Source: Mytilisepta virgata
Lineage: Eukaryota > Mollusca > Bivalvia > Mytilida > Mytilidae
Direction: 5' to 3'
Length of the DNA stretch: 64,000 nucleotides
Assembly (NCBI GenBank): GCA_028015205.1
Contig: CM051514.1
Span: 35,480,150-35,544,149, forward strand
Position 1 is the first letter of the stretch. Every line of letters starts with the position of its first letter. Under the pieces are notes generated by a model, which saw only the letters and a program-made list of their open reading frames with translations, had not been told where the DNA came from and searched no databases. The position numbers and the translations under genes are program-made. Shown piece after piece: positions 13,901 to 23,110 of this stretch.

Positions 13901-16900
13901 ATAATCACAAACCTTGTGTTAAATGAGATGGATTTGATGACATTATCTGTCCTTGACTGTTAAATTTGTAGGTCAAACTGACATCATCATCAACCGTTTT
14001 GGTTGTTATGGAGAGTGTTGACACAGTACAAAGAGAACCTAAAATACAAGGAATGCCATAATCTTCTTCCTTTCCTCCTTTTTATATTTATTCGATTCTT
14101 TTTAAATTTACATTTTACTGTAAATCTTTTTAACTTCTTGTATTAATTTATAATTTTTTTTTCATAAATTTCCCAAATCCCAAATCTGTGATTGCATTTA
14201 GAAATCCTTTTAAATATACATTATATAAAGTTATCTCATTGATGCTACACTTCGGTAACTTGTTTTGTTGCATGTTGACTGGTGAGATGTTTCATCGAAA
14301 ATGTATTTTTATATGAGATTTTGTATCTGTTCATTGACAATTATCCAGTACGTTCACTTGTGAGATGTTTCATGGAAAATGTATATTTATATGAGATTTT
14401 GTATCTGTTCATTGACAATTATCCAGTACGTTCACTGGTGAGATGTCTCATCGAAAATGTATTTTTATATGAGATTTTGCATCTGTTCATTGACAATTAT
14501 CCAGTACAATTGCATAGATTGGTACATACAATTTTTGTTGTATCTTTTGTTTTCAAATCCTGAAAAAAATTTGGTTATCATATGAATTTTACAGTAAAAT
14601 TGGAATTGATGGAGCCAATTTGATTTTAACAAAGGGTTATTGGTGACTCATTTAGGCGAATTCAACTTTGGGACTCGACAGTATTTTTTGAAAATGGTTG
14701 TCTGGAACTCACCAAGTTTAAATCCTACCAAAAACCCTGTTAACGCACTGACTATTGAGTTAAATGCCATAAAATGTTATAGGGACACTAAGACAGGAAA
14801 CATGACAACATTATTTATACGTTTAAGAAAAAACAAAGCCTAATTCTATGTCAAAATCATGTTATATACCCAAAGCCTCTCCTCTGAAGCCATATGTTTT
14901 CAGGGTCTGGATATCAATGAATGACTTGATTTTAGACGTATGGTATCTCTTGGCAACAAATGGAACATTCTGTGATGGAATTCCACATCCATTATCCCTA
15001 ACTTCCACTTTATCCAAACCATAATTCTCCTGTAAAACAAAACAACTTCATATTATTACATTTACCACAATGAAGACTATTTGTTGTAATACAATAACTG
15101 ACTCCTTTCAAGATAATGCAACTGTCAAATGTTTTAAGATAAGGCCAAAAAAAAAACAATACATGTGTTTCTACTAACATGCTGAAAAAAATAGAGTAGG
15201 TAGGTAGGCAACATCATTTTATTTTACAGTTTTTAGCTGGTTACTACTAGGGAAACAGTCTGACTTTAACAGTACTCATTTAAAAATGGCATAAAAAGTG
15301 TTAGTGTAGGCACTACAAATTAAAGTACATGTAGGTAGGGTTAGCAGAAACACATGTATTTTTTTTTTGGCCTAAAAGGAATTTTGAGAAAACAGTACTT
15401 ACTAAAATACTAATAATGTCGGAAATGGCCCCGCCGACTTGTGTGATTGAACTCATGGGAATCAAAAACGCTTCAAAATCTATATATTCCCCAAACAGTG
15501 TTTTCCGATTTTCCTAAAAATCAAAAGGGACCTTTGTCTGATCTGTCCAACACTGTGTATAAACTTTATGAAAATCTGTGAAGGCAATCAGAAGTTATAT
15601 ACGACATAGTGTTAATTCTCAAAATATGCATTTTTTCATATAAAACTAAGTTTTACCCCAAACAGTGTTTTCTGATTTTCCTAAAAATCATAAGGGACCT
15701 TCCTCTGATCATGTCCAACACTGTGTACAAATTTATGAAAATCTGTGAAGGCAATCTGAAGTTATCATACATGTGTACGACATAGTGTTAATTCTCAAAA
15801 TATGCATTTTTTCATATAAAAATTAAGTTTTTCCCAAAAATTGCTGTCCGATTTTCCTCAGGACTGTCCTTTGGTCAAGTCCAATATTGTGTATAAAAAT
15901 CATAAAAATCTGTGAAGGCAATCTTAAGTTATCGTACGACAAAGGAAATGCTGACGAACAGACTGATGGACGGACAGACTGATTACTATAGGGTGGCCGC
16001 CATTTCATAGTGGGGCCCTAAATATATTTTGGATTTGTTAGATTTCATTGGTTACCAATTTTAATGCTTTTCGTGGGTGCAGTTTTACCATGAATTATAA
16101 TTTCTGACAAAATGCACTTTTATTGTGATTTTTCTGAATAACTCCAAAATGAATAGCATTCTTCCCTTCCCATAGTCAGTTAGCGTTGATTACCACAGAA
16201 CAAATAGTTCTTAAGTTATTATTTAGACAGAAAGACGGAAAGACCAATAAATGAACTGTTGGACGGACAAAGTGATAACTTCATGCTCACAAAAAATTGT
16301 TTTGGACGGAAAGACCAATAAACGTACTGTTGGACGGACAAGGTGATAACTTTATGCTCACAAAAGATTCATTTGGAGCATCAGACATTAAGGAAAATTT
16401 GTAACCAAAGAAAATTAAATTTACGAAATTCTGTGATAAATGGGTTAGAGATGACAACAATTAACTCCATTTTATCTTAAAATACTAAATTTTCCTATAG
16501 ATACATTCATTGGTGTATGGGTTTTTTCTTATTTGAGTTCTGTATTCTACTTTATACATAACAGATAACAGCTAGAAATTTGTTCTTCTTTGTAACCAAA
16601 TTTTGTGATTTGACTAACTACAATAAAAAAAACTAGTATGTATCAATGACAAAAATTACCTAGCATAAATTGATTATTTGCTAATTCATCTTATCAAACA
16701 TCACAAGTATAAATGTATCAGACAAGTAACTACTGGGACGGGGGTCAACCAAAAGTGAGCAGAAATCCTTGAAAAAGATTTTTCTTGGTAAATCCCGCAA
16801 GATTTTCATGAGTCCTAAATTATTTTGATGAATACAGTCAGAAGTTACAAATTGTGTTGGTGTATGTTGTGACGCAATATTTAGGGAAACATAAATAATG

Positions 16901-17959
16901 TTTAAAAATTCAATCAAAACACTGTCTAAACGTATGTACCTTTTGTTGCAACTAATTTCCCTTTCCAATGCTAAGATACCTCAAACTTTAAACAAGAGAT
17001 TTTCTGTTTTCTGTGTACAATTGGAGCTGAGTCAAATAATCCTACCATAGTGACAATGATTAAATATAATAATACAGAAAAGAGAATAGAAACGTGGAAT
17101 GTATAAAAGAGACAAAAACTCGAACAAAGAGCAGAAAACAGCGCAAGGCTACCAATGGGTCTTCAACGCAGCAAGAAAATTCCACAACCGGAGACAGGCT
17201 TCAGCTGGCCCCTAACAATAATGTACACTAGTTCAGAGAAATGGATGCGGGCACACCAAGCATTGTACTTTTCACCTGTAATTATACAATTACAACCATT
17301 ATCAATCAATAAACAATTAGGTATTCTCCTAAACTTCCTGCATAGAGAGACTAGTATTGATTCTAATTAATTGGAGGCCATTTCATTACACCTATTAGGA
17401 TCTGTTCTTTCCAATGACTATGTGGCTAAGGACAACTACGGCTAAGACTGCAGTAGTCAGTTACCTCTCTTTAACGTCTTTAAGCGGTATGGTAACTCAC
17501 AATACAAAAATTCAGATGAACAAGTAGATCAGCTCTATAATTACAGTCTCCATAACTACAGTTGTTTTGATTCATTCTGCAATTTCTGGTCTCTCACTAT
17601 ATCGAATTATCGTGCTACTTAACGACATCAAAAATTATGGCATCAAATTTACATTGAAAAAGCACGTAAATAGCAGGATACAGTGGAAACTGAATATACA
17701 GCTTGATAGAAAATAACAGAGACATATAAAACATCTCTGGCAATTATTATTAATAATAATATTAAATTTGTTCGTTTGTATCAATAAATGTATGACAGTT
17801 ATGTTTCAGTTTTTTTACCAATCGAATATCTACAGTTGTTGCGCCAGCATCCAATGCATTTTCTGTTAGTTCTTTAACAACGCTGAATACAGAGGTTATT
17901 ACTTGTGTGCTGCCTATCAAACGAACCGTTGATTCGTTCAGGGCAGTGAGAGAACACAT
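4852..17959 (-). CDS. PMS1: PMS1 mismatch-repair protein, 5' eight coding exons (partial)
   Basis: MutL-family ATPase; in animals PMS1 pairs with MLH1 (MutL beta) in the nucleus. Joined exons, complement of 17819-17959, 14870-15029, 13913-14038, 12742-13022, 10947-11069, 7045-7185, 5366-6163 and 4852-4938, give 1857 nt (619 codons) with consistent phases and GT-AG ends. Seen: GHKL motif I ([11 protein letters not shown], about residues 30-40), motif II (DNGCGI, 59-64), GFRGEALG (about 94-101), QGTT (about 142-145), the transducer motif LFKNLPVR and the PMS-type segment [24 protein letters not shown] and [11 protein letters not shown] fit PMS1 better than PMS2 or MLH1. Start: Met at 17959 aligns with the family start; an in-frame Met at 17989 would add ten residues. 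The 266-codon exon 7 is an acidic, Ser-rich linker. The C-terminal domain and the HMG box known in vertebrate PMS1 were not found and probably lie beyond the left edge. Confidence 0.93.
5366..6163 (-). CDS. PMS1: PMS1 coding exon 7 (long acidic linker exon)
   Basis: 798 nt, 266 codons, phase 0. It begins [16 protein letters not shown], continuing the N-terminal domain after the HQK of exon 6, then becomes a Ser, Asp, Glu and Asn-rich low-conservation linker, as in other MutL proteins between the ATPase and dimerisation domains. The acceptor AG is at 6165-6164. The donor GTAGGT follows 5366; reading through it would give only a short tail before a stop. Confidence 0.87.
6263..6835. repeat. 45-bp minisatellite in PMS1 intron 6
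   Basis: About a dozen imperfect copies of a unit of about 45 bp (GATGATTTATATTACAGTC, then GACATCAGACTGAGATTTAG), some expanded to 51 bp. Units are multiples of three, so both strands stay open for long stretches (202 codons on minus, 90 on plus). These frames are explained by the repeat and have no protein-family similarity I can see. Confidence 0.9.
7045..7185 (-). CDS. PMS1: PMS1 coding exon 6
   Basis: 141 nt, 47 codons, phase 0 (acceptor AG at 7187-7186, donor GT at 7044-7043). It encodes [17 protein letters not shown] and [15 protein letters not shown], the conserved end of the MutL N-terminal domain with the DPNK loop. The intron between exons 5 and 6 (about 3.8 kb) contains the pogo-like transposon and a SINE. 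Confidence 0.9.
7931..10632 (-). mobile_element. Degenerate pogo-like (Tc1/mariner superfamily) transposon in a PMS1 intron
   Basis: Ends are inverted: CTGTAAATATGGAAATT at 7931 and its counterpart ATTTCCGAATTTACAG ending at 10632, with further matched ATTATTGCGA-type motifs inside. A TA dinucleotide flanks each end (7929-7930 and 10633-10634), the target duplication of this superfamily. The 2.7 kb element carries a broken transposase gene on the minus strand, the same strand as PMS1, within intron 5. Confidence 0.85.
8517..9950 (-). pseudogene. Pogo-like DDE transposase with three in-frame stops
   Basis: A single reading frame from Met at 9950 to TAA at 8517-8519 is interrupted by TGA at 9768-9770, TAA at 9675-9677 and TGA at 8841-8843; no frameshift is needed. 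Order: N-terminal region with a psq/CENP-B-type HTH signature (around 9610-9760), a second DNA-binding segment with [12 protein letters not shown], then the DDE catalytic core: first Asp in NFDQTG, second in [11 protein letters not shown], third in LQSMDLSVN, which lies after the last stop. Two stops are TGA, as expected from CpG decay of Arg codons. It is a dead copy; related active copies could exist elsewhere in the genome. Confidence 0.85.
10690..10857 (-). repeat. tRNA-derived SINE in PMS1 intron 5
   Basis: On the minus strand the head (about 10855-10785) has an A-box-like TGGTCTCGTGGTAGCATGC and a B-box-like GGTCGCGAGTTTGATCTC, spaced as in a tRNA. It is followed by an unrelated body to about 10690. 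The anticodon region is not tRNA-like, so it is a SINE and not a functional tRNA gene. A truncated head of the same family is at 35398. Confidence 0.75.
10947..11069 (-). CDS. PMS1: PMS1 coding exon 5
   Basis: 123 nt, 41 codons, phase 0 at both ends (acceptor AG 11071-11070, donor GT 10946-10945). It encodes the conserved strand around INNRPVCLK, which matches FINSRPV in vertebrate PMS1. It is too short and too far from a Met to show as an open frame of its own. Confidence 0.88.
11421..12475 (+). repeat. Second copy of the 140-bp tandem-core repeat, in PMS1 intron 4
   Basis: It begins ACAAGAGTGGACACA and has about six copies of the same unit as 2631-3600. It ends with TTGCAGGTGAGACAAAAA near 12475, almost identical to the end at 3868-3885. 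It lies antisense to PMS1 between exons 4 and 5. The left GTCTCGCCTG motif is missing, so the 5' end looks shortened. Confidence 0.75.
12742..13022 (-). CDS. PMS1: PMS1 coding exon 4 (transducer domain)
   Basis: 281 nt, acceptor AG at 13024-13023. It encodes [12 protein letters not shown] and a Lys-rich helix followed by the GHMP-fold transducer region. The open frame runs on to 12697, but the donor GT at 12741-12740 after NDSK joins in phase to exon 5 and restores similarity to vertebrate PMS1. Confidence 0.9.
13485..13590 (+). repeat. SINE-like fragment in PMS1 intron 3-4
   Basis: TATTGGGGTTTTAGCACGAC, then GGCAATATCGCTGCAGCCAA and GGAGGAAGCTAAAGTATCTG, resembles a repeat common in mollusc genomes (a GATTGATTGG tract followed by an element with GGAGGAAGC). 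Inverted pieces occur at 25325-25390 and a related head at 44636-44680. The identification is from memory. Confidence 0.5.
13913..14038 (-). CDS. PMS1: PMS1 coding exon 3
   Basis: 126 nt with AG acceptor at 14040-14039 and donor GT at 13912-13911. It completes the split Gly codon, encodes [14 protein letters not shown] and ends at the QG of the QGTT motif. Both ends are split codons that join in frame to exons 2 and 4. Confidence 0.9.
14282..14515 (+). repeat. 78-bp tandem repeat, three copies, PMS1 intron 2
   Basis: Three copies of a 78-bp unit (GAGATGTTTCATCGAAAATG to GACAATTATCCAGTACGTTC). Because 78 is divisible by three, a 93-codon plus-strand frame opens across it. The frame is antisense to PMS1, has no recognisable similarity and is not called a gene. 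Confidence 0.85.
14870..15029 (-). CDS. PMS1: PMS1 coding exon 2
   Basis: 160 nt, acceptor AG at 15031-15030, donor GT at 14869-14868, ending in phase 1. It encodes [17 protein letters not shown] (ATP-lid Asp and Gly residues) and then [10 protein letters not shown]. Confidence 0.93.
15420..16020 (-). repeat. 167-bp tandem-core repeat in PMS1 intron 1
   Basis: Two and a half copies of a unit of about 167 bp (GTTTTCCGATTTTCCTAAAA, then TGTCCAACACTGTGTA). One end reads ATGGCCCCGCCGAC, and the other GGTGGCCGCCATTTCATAG followed by GGGGCCC, with a GACGGACAGACTGA tract before it. It has the same plan as the other tandem-core repeats, reversed. Confidence 0.6.
16195..16370. repeat. Two-copy tandem repeat, PMS1 intron 1
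   Basis: GACGGAAAGACCAATAAA, then ACTGTTGGACGGACAA and GTGATAACTT.ATGCTCACA, occurs twice about 75-90 bp apart with few differences. No coding potential. Confidence 0.65.
17100..17260 (+). repeat. Dispersed repeat fragment in PMS1 intron 1
   Basis: The stretch with CAATGGGTCTTCAACGCAGC and CAGGCTTCAGCTGGCCCC followed by ACTAGTTCAGAGAAATGGA resembles an element I recall as abundant in mussel genomes. It opens a 71-codon plus-strand frame at 17155 that I regard as part of the repeat. Class unknown. Confidence 0.4.
17819..17959 (-). CDS. PMS1: PMS1 coding exon 1
   Basis: 47 codons from the preferred Met (17957-17959) to donor GT at 17818-17817, phase 0. It holds ATPase motif I with the Glu of VVKEL and the Asn of TEN. 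A Met at 17989 is an alternative in-frame start. The mobile element at 18058 begins only about 100 bp upstream. Confidence 0.92.
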
Positions 17960-18057
17960 TTCCCGCGTTATTTTTACCAGGAAGTACATTCGTTACGTCT
18001 TTGGACTTTCTTCAGAGAGAAACGGAAAATCTGGAAAATATTTTATCGCATTTATCG

Positions 18058-18150
18058 GTTACTGGATAAATCGGACCATAACAGACTCGGACTATTACAA
18101 ATTCGGACTATAACAAATTCGGACCATACCGGAATCGGACCACCATTTTT
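18058..18150 (+). repeat. Left terminal repeat array of the 2.7 kb element
   Basis: Four to five imperfect copies of a roughly 20-bp unit built on TCGGACYATAACAAAT. The same unit appears inverted at 20629-20738. The outermost copies pair around AATCGGNCCATAACANACT. Confidence 0.7.
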
Positions 18151-20285
18151 TATGAATAGAAATAAAGTTGACAAATTCGGCCCACCCATCTTTTAACTGG
18201 ATTTCTGTATTCATTCATGTTGCTACATTTGTTTTTTTTTTGTGCATGTATATAAATGAATTAACAAAACTTCAACTTTTCGATAAAATTCTCATTTTAG
18301 GAAAGTTTTAATTTGAAATAATATTTAAATTTATGAATATATTTTAAAGACTTTTAAATAGAGGTAAAAAGTATGTATATAGCAATTAACTAAACATTTA
18401 GTTGGAGTAATTTATTTTTATCTGAATTAACAAAACATTTACTTGGATTGATTTATTTTTTTCTCGATTTTAATACTTTTGAGATTTTTTATATATAAAA
18501 TATATAAGGATAAGAATAAGTAGAAAATTTGTTCCATATTGAAAAAGTTTAATTTTAAAGTTGTAGTACTTATTAATCCCTTAGTAAATTGTCCTCTTAA
18601 AACATGTCAAATGCACATTTTCTTTCTTTTTTGAAACAACTTTTTTTTAATAGTTTGCACAAATATAAGGAAATATGGAACTATATAAGAAACCATGAAA
18701 TTAAATGATCGGAACATGATATAATAATTACATATATTACACGACTAATTATACGAGAGTACAGCTGCTGTGTAAGTATTTGACACCTTTTTACTACAGA
18801 AGATAACAAATTAAGCACTGAGAAATTTTACTGCCTTGGCGGTGGTACTGAAGTAGTAGCGGCTTTTTTTCCAATAAGTTTTACAACTTAAATTTCTTAA
18901 ACGGGGGTATAGTGATTCAGGTGCAAATTTTAACCGATAAAGACTGTGAAGTGGCTTAGGTAAGGGTATATACTTCTAAAAATAGATACCGAGTACGACT
19001 TTGATGTAAAATTAAAAGTATATAAAAGAGCATGAAAATATTCTAAAAATCATTATGACAATGACTACCGATCAGTGTGTCCAATGTCAAAAGAAGGTTA
19101 CATCCAGACAGCAGGCATTACATAAATATATTTAAATATATTTAAAAACATAACTTATTCAAGCAATAGATATAACGAAATATAGTTTGATTTAAAAGCG
19201 ATTTGTTTGTTAACTGTTATATTTATGAAATAAAATATATAATGAATAAATACATGTATATATAATTGGCATTTAGTTAATTTTTGAATTTGAAGGTTTT
19301 AAGTTAAAAGATACAAGCAGAAAACCACACTTATGAGTTCAAAGCAGTGGATAAATACTTGTACACATACTTCTCCTCATCACCACACACTTTGTTTTTT
19401 CTGTGCGATCTTTTCTTAGTTTTTTTTGGTTGTGGTGGTTAATTATCTTTACTGGTATTGAATTCGTGACGTAAGTCGAAAACGTAAATATTCAACAGCT
19501 GTTGAAATAAAATGATAATGAAGTATACATTTGATAATGACAAGAAAGTAAAAAGAACCCTTCGACTGTCCATTAGAACTTTTTACCGTGTTTGTCTTAA
19601 CATAATTAGCACTTTCTTCTTCCCATAGTAAAATACTTGTTACAGGTGAGTACAGGCCTTTGGTGGTAATTGATATTGCTCTCTACCACACAGAAAATCT
19701 CGTGAAAAAAATAAGCCTTTTACTTGTTCAACAGGTATTTTTGGAGAGTAGTTAAAATTCTGTGTTATTTTCCGTTTCACGTTTTTTTTTCATTTAAATT
19801 CTTCCAAAATATGACTTGTTAAGACAGCGTTGCTTCAATAATATCATTGAAATCCAGCCAAATATAAATAATTATCCACCATTTGAAAATCTAAAACTCA
19901 TTTCATCTCGTTATTTGTGAAAAGTAGAACTGATTGGGTCGTGTTGAATTTTGACAAGACTGCAGCCTGATTGAATATAGTGTGTAAAGCATATATATAT
20001 AAAACAAATATTATTCTAGAAATTAAATGCTTTATTCTAGAAATTAAATGCTTATGGCCTTGAAACTGGAACCGTAAAACATACTATTTTTAAGGTTAGA
20101 TTTTGGAATTCTTAAAGTGTTCATAACTATAGCCTATGGTATGGCATCATCAAATCACATGGGCACGACTTCTGGATATTTATTTTACTTTTTATATTTT
20201 TATTTTTTGTTGTCTTCTTTCATGAGTACTTTAAATAAATATTTATCATAGCAACGAAGAGCGTTTATTATTAATGTGTTATACA

Positions 20286-20339
20286 ATCCACGTCCTTATA
20301 CTAAAAAATCCTAGGATTTTTTAGTATAAGGACGTGGAT
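20286..20339. repeat. Perfect 54-bp palindrome
   Basis: Two 27-bp arms with no spacer, centred on CCTAGG; left arm begins ATCCACGTCCTTATACT and the right arm is its exact complement. It sits inside the 2.7 kb element, just before an (AAT)n stretch. The lack of a loop or mismatch implies recent origin or a site that is copied or held as a cruciform. Confidence 0.9.
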
Positions 20340-20340
20340 A

Positions 20341-20480
20341 GTATATAATAATAATAATATTAATCTTTATTTGAAATTACACCTAGAACGGTCAATCCAA
20401 ATTACAATCACACAAATTACAACACAACATTATAACAAAAATGACATTGCATGGCATTAACTGTATTTATAAACATATAA
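20341..20480 (-). repeat. LINE-like 3' tail inside the 2.7 kb element
   Basis: An (AAT)n stretch from about 20345 is followed by ATCTTTATTTGAAATTACAC, the reverse of a TTCAAATAAAGAT end with a trinucleotide tail, similar in plan to 22285 and 23018. No coding sequence remains. Confidence 0.35.
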
Positions 20481-20628
20481 ATTTAAGTCTGAGAGCATAA
20501 CTTTGAACGACGTGAACATTGATTATAAACGCAGAATATTCGTTGTTATGGTAAATATCTATTAAAAGTACTAATGAAATAAGACAACAACAAAAATCAA
20601 TTACCATTCATGTATTAGCTGATAGTTA

Positions 20629-20738
20629 ACTGGTGGTCCGAATTTGTTATGGTCCGATTTTGTTATGATCCGATTTTGTGTAGTCCGATTTGGTTATGGT
20701 CCGATTGTGTTATGGTACGAGTTTGTTATGGGCCGATT
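20629..20738 (-). repeat. Right terminal repeat array of the 2.7 kb element
   Basis: Six imperfect copies of the roughly 20-bp unit (GTCCGATTTTGTTATG on the plus strand), inverted relative to the left array. One extra copy and several substitutions show divergence since insertion. Confidence 0.7.
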
Positions 20739-20750
20739 CCTCATGGAATC

Positions 20751-20891
20751 CATTTATCGCATGCGTTTGGTTGATGTATTTCCGGCGAAAATATAATATT
20801 GTCATTACATTGTGCGCAAGCAGGAGGCATAAAATACATGATATTCTCAGCTTAAAGGATTATACATATGTATTGTGTCTGAAATGGTCAA
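20751..20891 (+). promoter_or_regulatory. Candidate ORMDL first exon / half of a PMS1-ORMDL bidirectional promoter
   Basis: Just right of the mobile element the DNA becomes less AT-rich. It has a CGCATGCG palindrome (20758-20765, like the core of an NRF-1 site), TTCCGGCG at 20780-20787 (ETS-like core in reverse) and TGCGCAAGC near 20813. A GTGAGT donor-like site at 20892 could close an untranslated first ORMDL exon. This is inferred from the head-to-head gene order and the need for an upstream leader exon; no transcript evidence is available. Confidence 0.35.
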
Positions 20892-22284
20892 GTGAGTATG
20901 TCTGTGTTAAACTGGGTCATTGACAACGACAAGTCGACATATAAACGAAGACGTTAAGGAAAAGCAGGGTTGAATATGTTATTATTTTATGTCCAATGCC
21001 AATGGCAATGATTGAATGAATTTTTAAACCATTATATAACACTTGTGGCCAGTCAGATAGTTTTCAATTTGAAAATTAAGGGTATGTCTATTTATCAATT
21101 TAGCTTTTACTAGTTTTAGTGCTCTGACCACATGTTACAAATAGACCATTTGAACAGACTTGCCCTATTTTCACTTCACTCTTCAGCCTAATTGGCTAAT
21201 ACATGTAACTGTGTTGGTAATTACATGTATATATACTGTGTTTTATAGAGTGTGTCAGGATAAATAAGGGGGAGGGTTGGGTACCCATAAAACCGGTTTA
21301 ACCCCACCACTGTTCAAGTCAACTGTTCTGTTATGTTTTGTGTTTTGTGCCGTCTTATGTTATTTTTTTGTCTAAGGCTTGAATCCTGAAGTTGGGTTGC
21401 TGTTATTGATTGGTATGACACGTTCCCTGTTACTGTTTTGTTGTATATTAATAAAACTAATTAAAAGTATGCCCTCTGCCCTAAAATATTTAATGGTTGT
21501 CAATGTTATGTTCATACTGCAATACATGTATCTACACAGAGGTTTCAAAAGTATAAACATCTAAGCTAAAAAATGTTAACATGTAAGATGCATTATTGAC
21601 ATGACAATCAATCAGTGTGGTCTCAGGTAGGTCCCAAAAAATATGGTGCATTAAGGGTAAATAGAACCATACATATATATTTTTATAAAAACATAAATAG
21701 GGAATATGAATCCATAGTTTGTATGAAGATCCTGTCGATTACTAACCAACTGGATAATTGCAATAAGAATAGATAAAAAAAATTTACAAAATATTTATAA
21801 AACATCTGACAAAATGTAAACCAGGAAAAAGAGACCAGAAACCTAAACAAAGAAGCCAGGAAGCTTAAGCTAATAAGCTCTTGATATTTTAATAGATCAA
21901 TGTTTTATGGTTGATAAAATCTATGAGTGAGATAATTTTTAGTCTTTTCCACTATTATAGTTTTTAGCTACGAAAGTCTTAGTCTGAACTTTGGGACATC
22001 ACAAATGTAGTTGTATTTTAGAAAATTTCAATTGTGTACATTTGTACATTGTAGTTGGTACATTTCATGGGGAATAGTTCGTGAAATTGAGGCTGTCTTA
22101 GATGGATAGATTCTTGTTCAGCTGTTGTCATTGTCACAATGGAAGTCAGATTGTCAATGATTTCACCCAGTCAATATGAAAAATAATAGTTTACAGAAGA
22201 AAAAGTTTTTTTTACATTATTCCACTGTTACAATGTATATTCATATAGTACTTAGGATTTTTAACCAAAACTTATACGTACAAA

Positions 22285-23015
22285 CAACAACATTTTTTTT
22301 TTATTTTTAATTTATTATATTTTTATTTCCAACACACATACATATCTATATACATTATAACATTACAAAAACAGTACATTCACATGATATTATCATAATT
22401 TAATACATAAAAGAAATTTTACAACTCGTGTTAGACTTTTTTTATATATAAAAATGATGGAAAAGGGGCTTAAAAAAAAACAAACAAAAAAACAAAAACC
22501 CCCCCAAAAAAAAGAAAGAAAGAAAGAAAAAGAAAAAAAAACACTGCGGGCCTGTCTGGAGGTTATTTCTATCCACATTCTAACCATATTCAAGATTGCT
22601 CTAATCGAAAATAGCATCATAACTATTCCATATATCCATAAAATTAGTAAATTTTTTATTTTTCACAGCTATCATTTTTTCTAGCTTACACTTGTATTTA
22701 GTGTTTCTATTATTGATTCAAGACATAATTTGTTTTTGAAAAATCTAGTGTTATAAATATACTGTTTTGCCCACAAAAAAATTAAATTCTTGGGATCACC
22801 TTTATATAATCTTGTTATATTACCAAACAAAAAATAATTTTTAGTGAATGGTATGCTGATACCATTACCAAGAAACCAATTTTCAAGTTGTTCTATAAAT
22901 ATTTGTACACATCCGATTTTCCTAAAAATATTTGTACACAAGCCACAAATGAACAATTGTCTCCTTTTCTGAAAGACAAAAAGTACAATTTGGATTATCT
23001 ATAATTTTAATTTTA
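22285..23015 (-). mobile_element. 5'-truncated LINE (non-LTR retrotransposon) 3' end
   Basis: On the minus strand, about 22990-22945 reads PNCTFCLSEKETIVHLW, the CxxC...H zinc-binding motif after the RT of non-LTR elements. The frame at 22956-22681 then has LYKGDPKNLIFLWAKQYIYN, a typical C-terminal segment. The element ends near 22285 in an A/T-rich tail and (GTT)n on its own strand. The cysteine/histidine motif and the rest are in different frames and stops interrupt, so it is dead. No RT core is left. Confidence 0.65.
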
Positions 23016-23017
23016 AA

Positions 23018-23110
23018 ACAACAACAACATCTTTATTTCCAATCAAAAGTCCCTCAAGTAATATATTGGTATCTTAAATTGAAATCATGTGGAAGTTCAC
23101 TTTGAAAACT
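23018..23110 (-). repeat. Second LINE-like 3' tail
   Basis: AACAACAACAACATCTTTAT, then TTCCAATC on the plus strand is, in reverse, a GGAAATAAAGATG end with a (GTT)n tail, like the tail at 22285. It abuts the previous fragment, so one LINE may have inserted into or next to another. Only the tail is recognisable. Confidence 0.4.

Larger units (their letters stand above)
18058..20750. mobile_element. 2.7 kb inverted-repeat element between PMS1 and ORMDL
   Basis: Both ends carry arrays of an approximately 20-bp motif like TCGGACCATAACAAAT: 18068-18150 in one orientation and 20629-20738 as the reverse complement. CATTTATCG occurs just outside both ends (18049-18057 and 20751-20759), a likely 9-bp target duplication. 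The interior (18190-20600) is AT-rich without a recognisable transposase and contains a perfect palindrome and a LINE-like tail. Repeated subterminal motifs plus a 9-bp duplication recall Foldback or Mutator-like non-autonomous elements; the class is inference. Confidence 0.7.

Noticed and set aside
14282..14563. 93-codon plus-strand frame with repeats
   Set aside because: Artefact of a 78-bp tandem repeat in a PMS1 intron, on the opposite strand to the gene.
17762..17989. Frame extending past DIRL as a short independent protein
   Set aside because: The extra residues after DIRL are intronic read-through; the donor at 17818 joins in phase to the exon at 15029.
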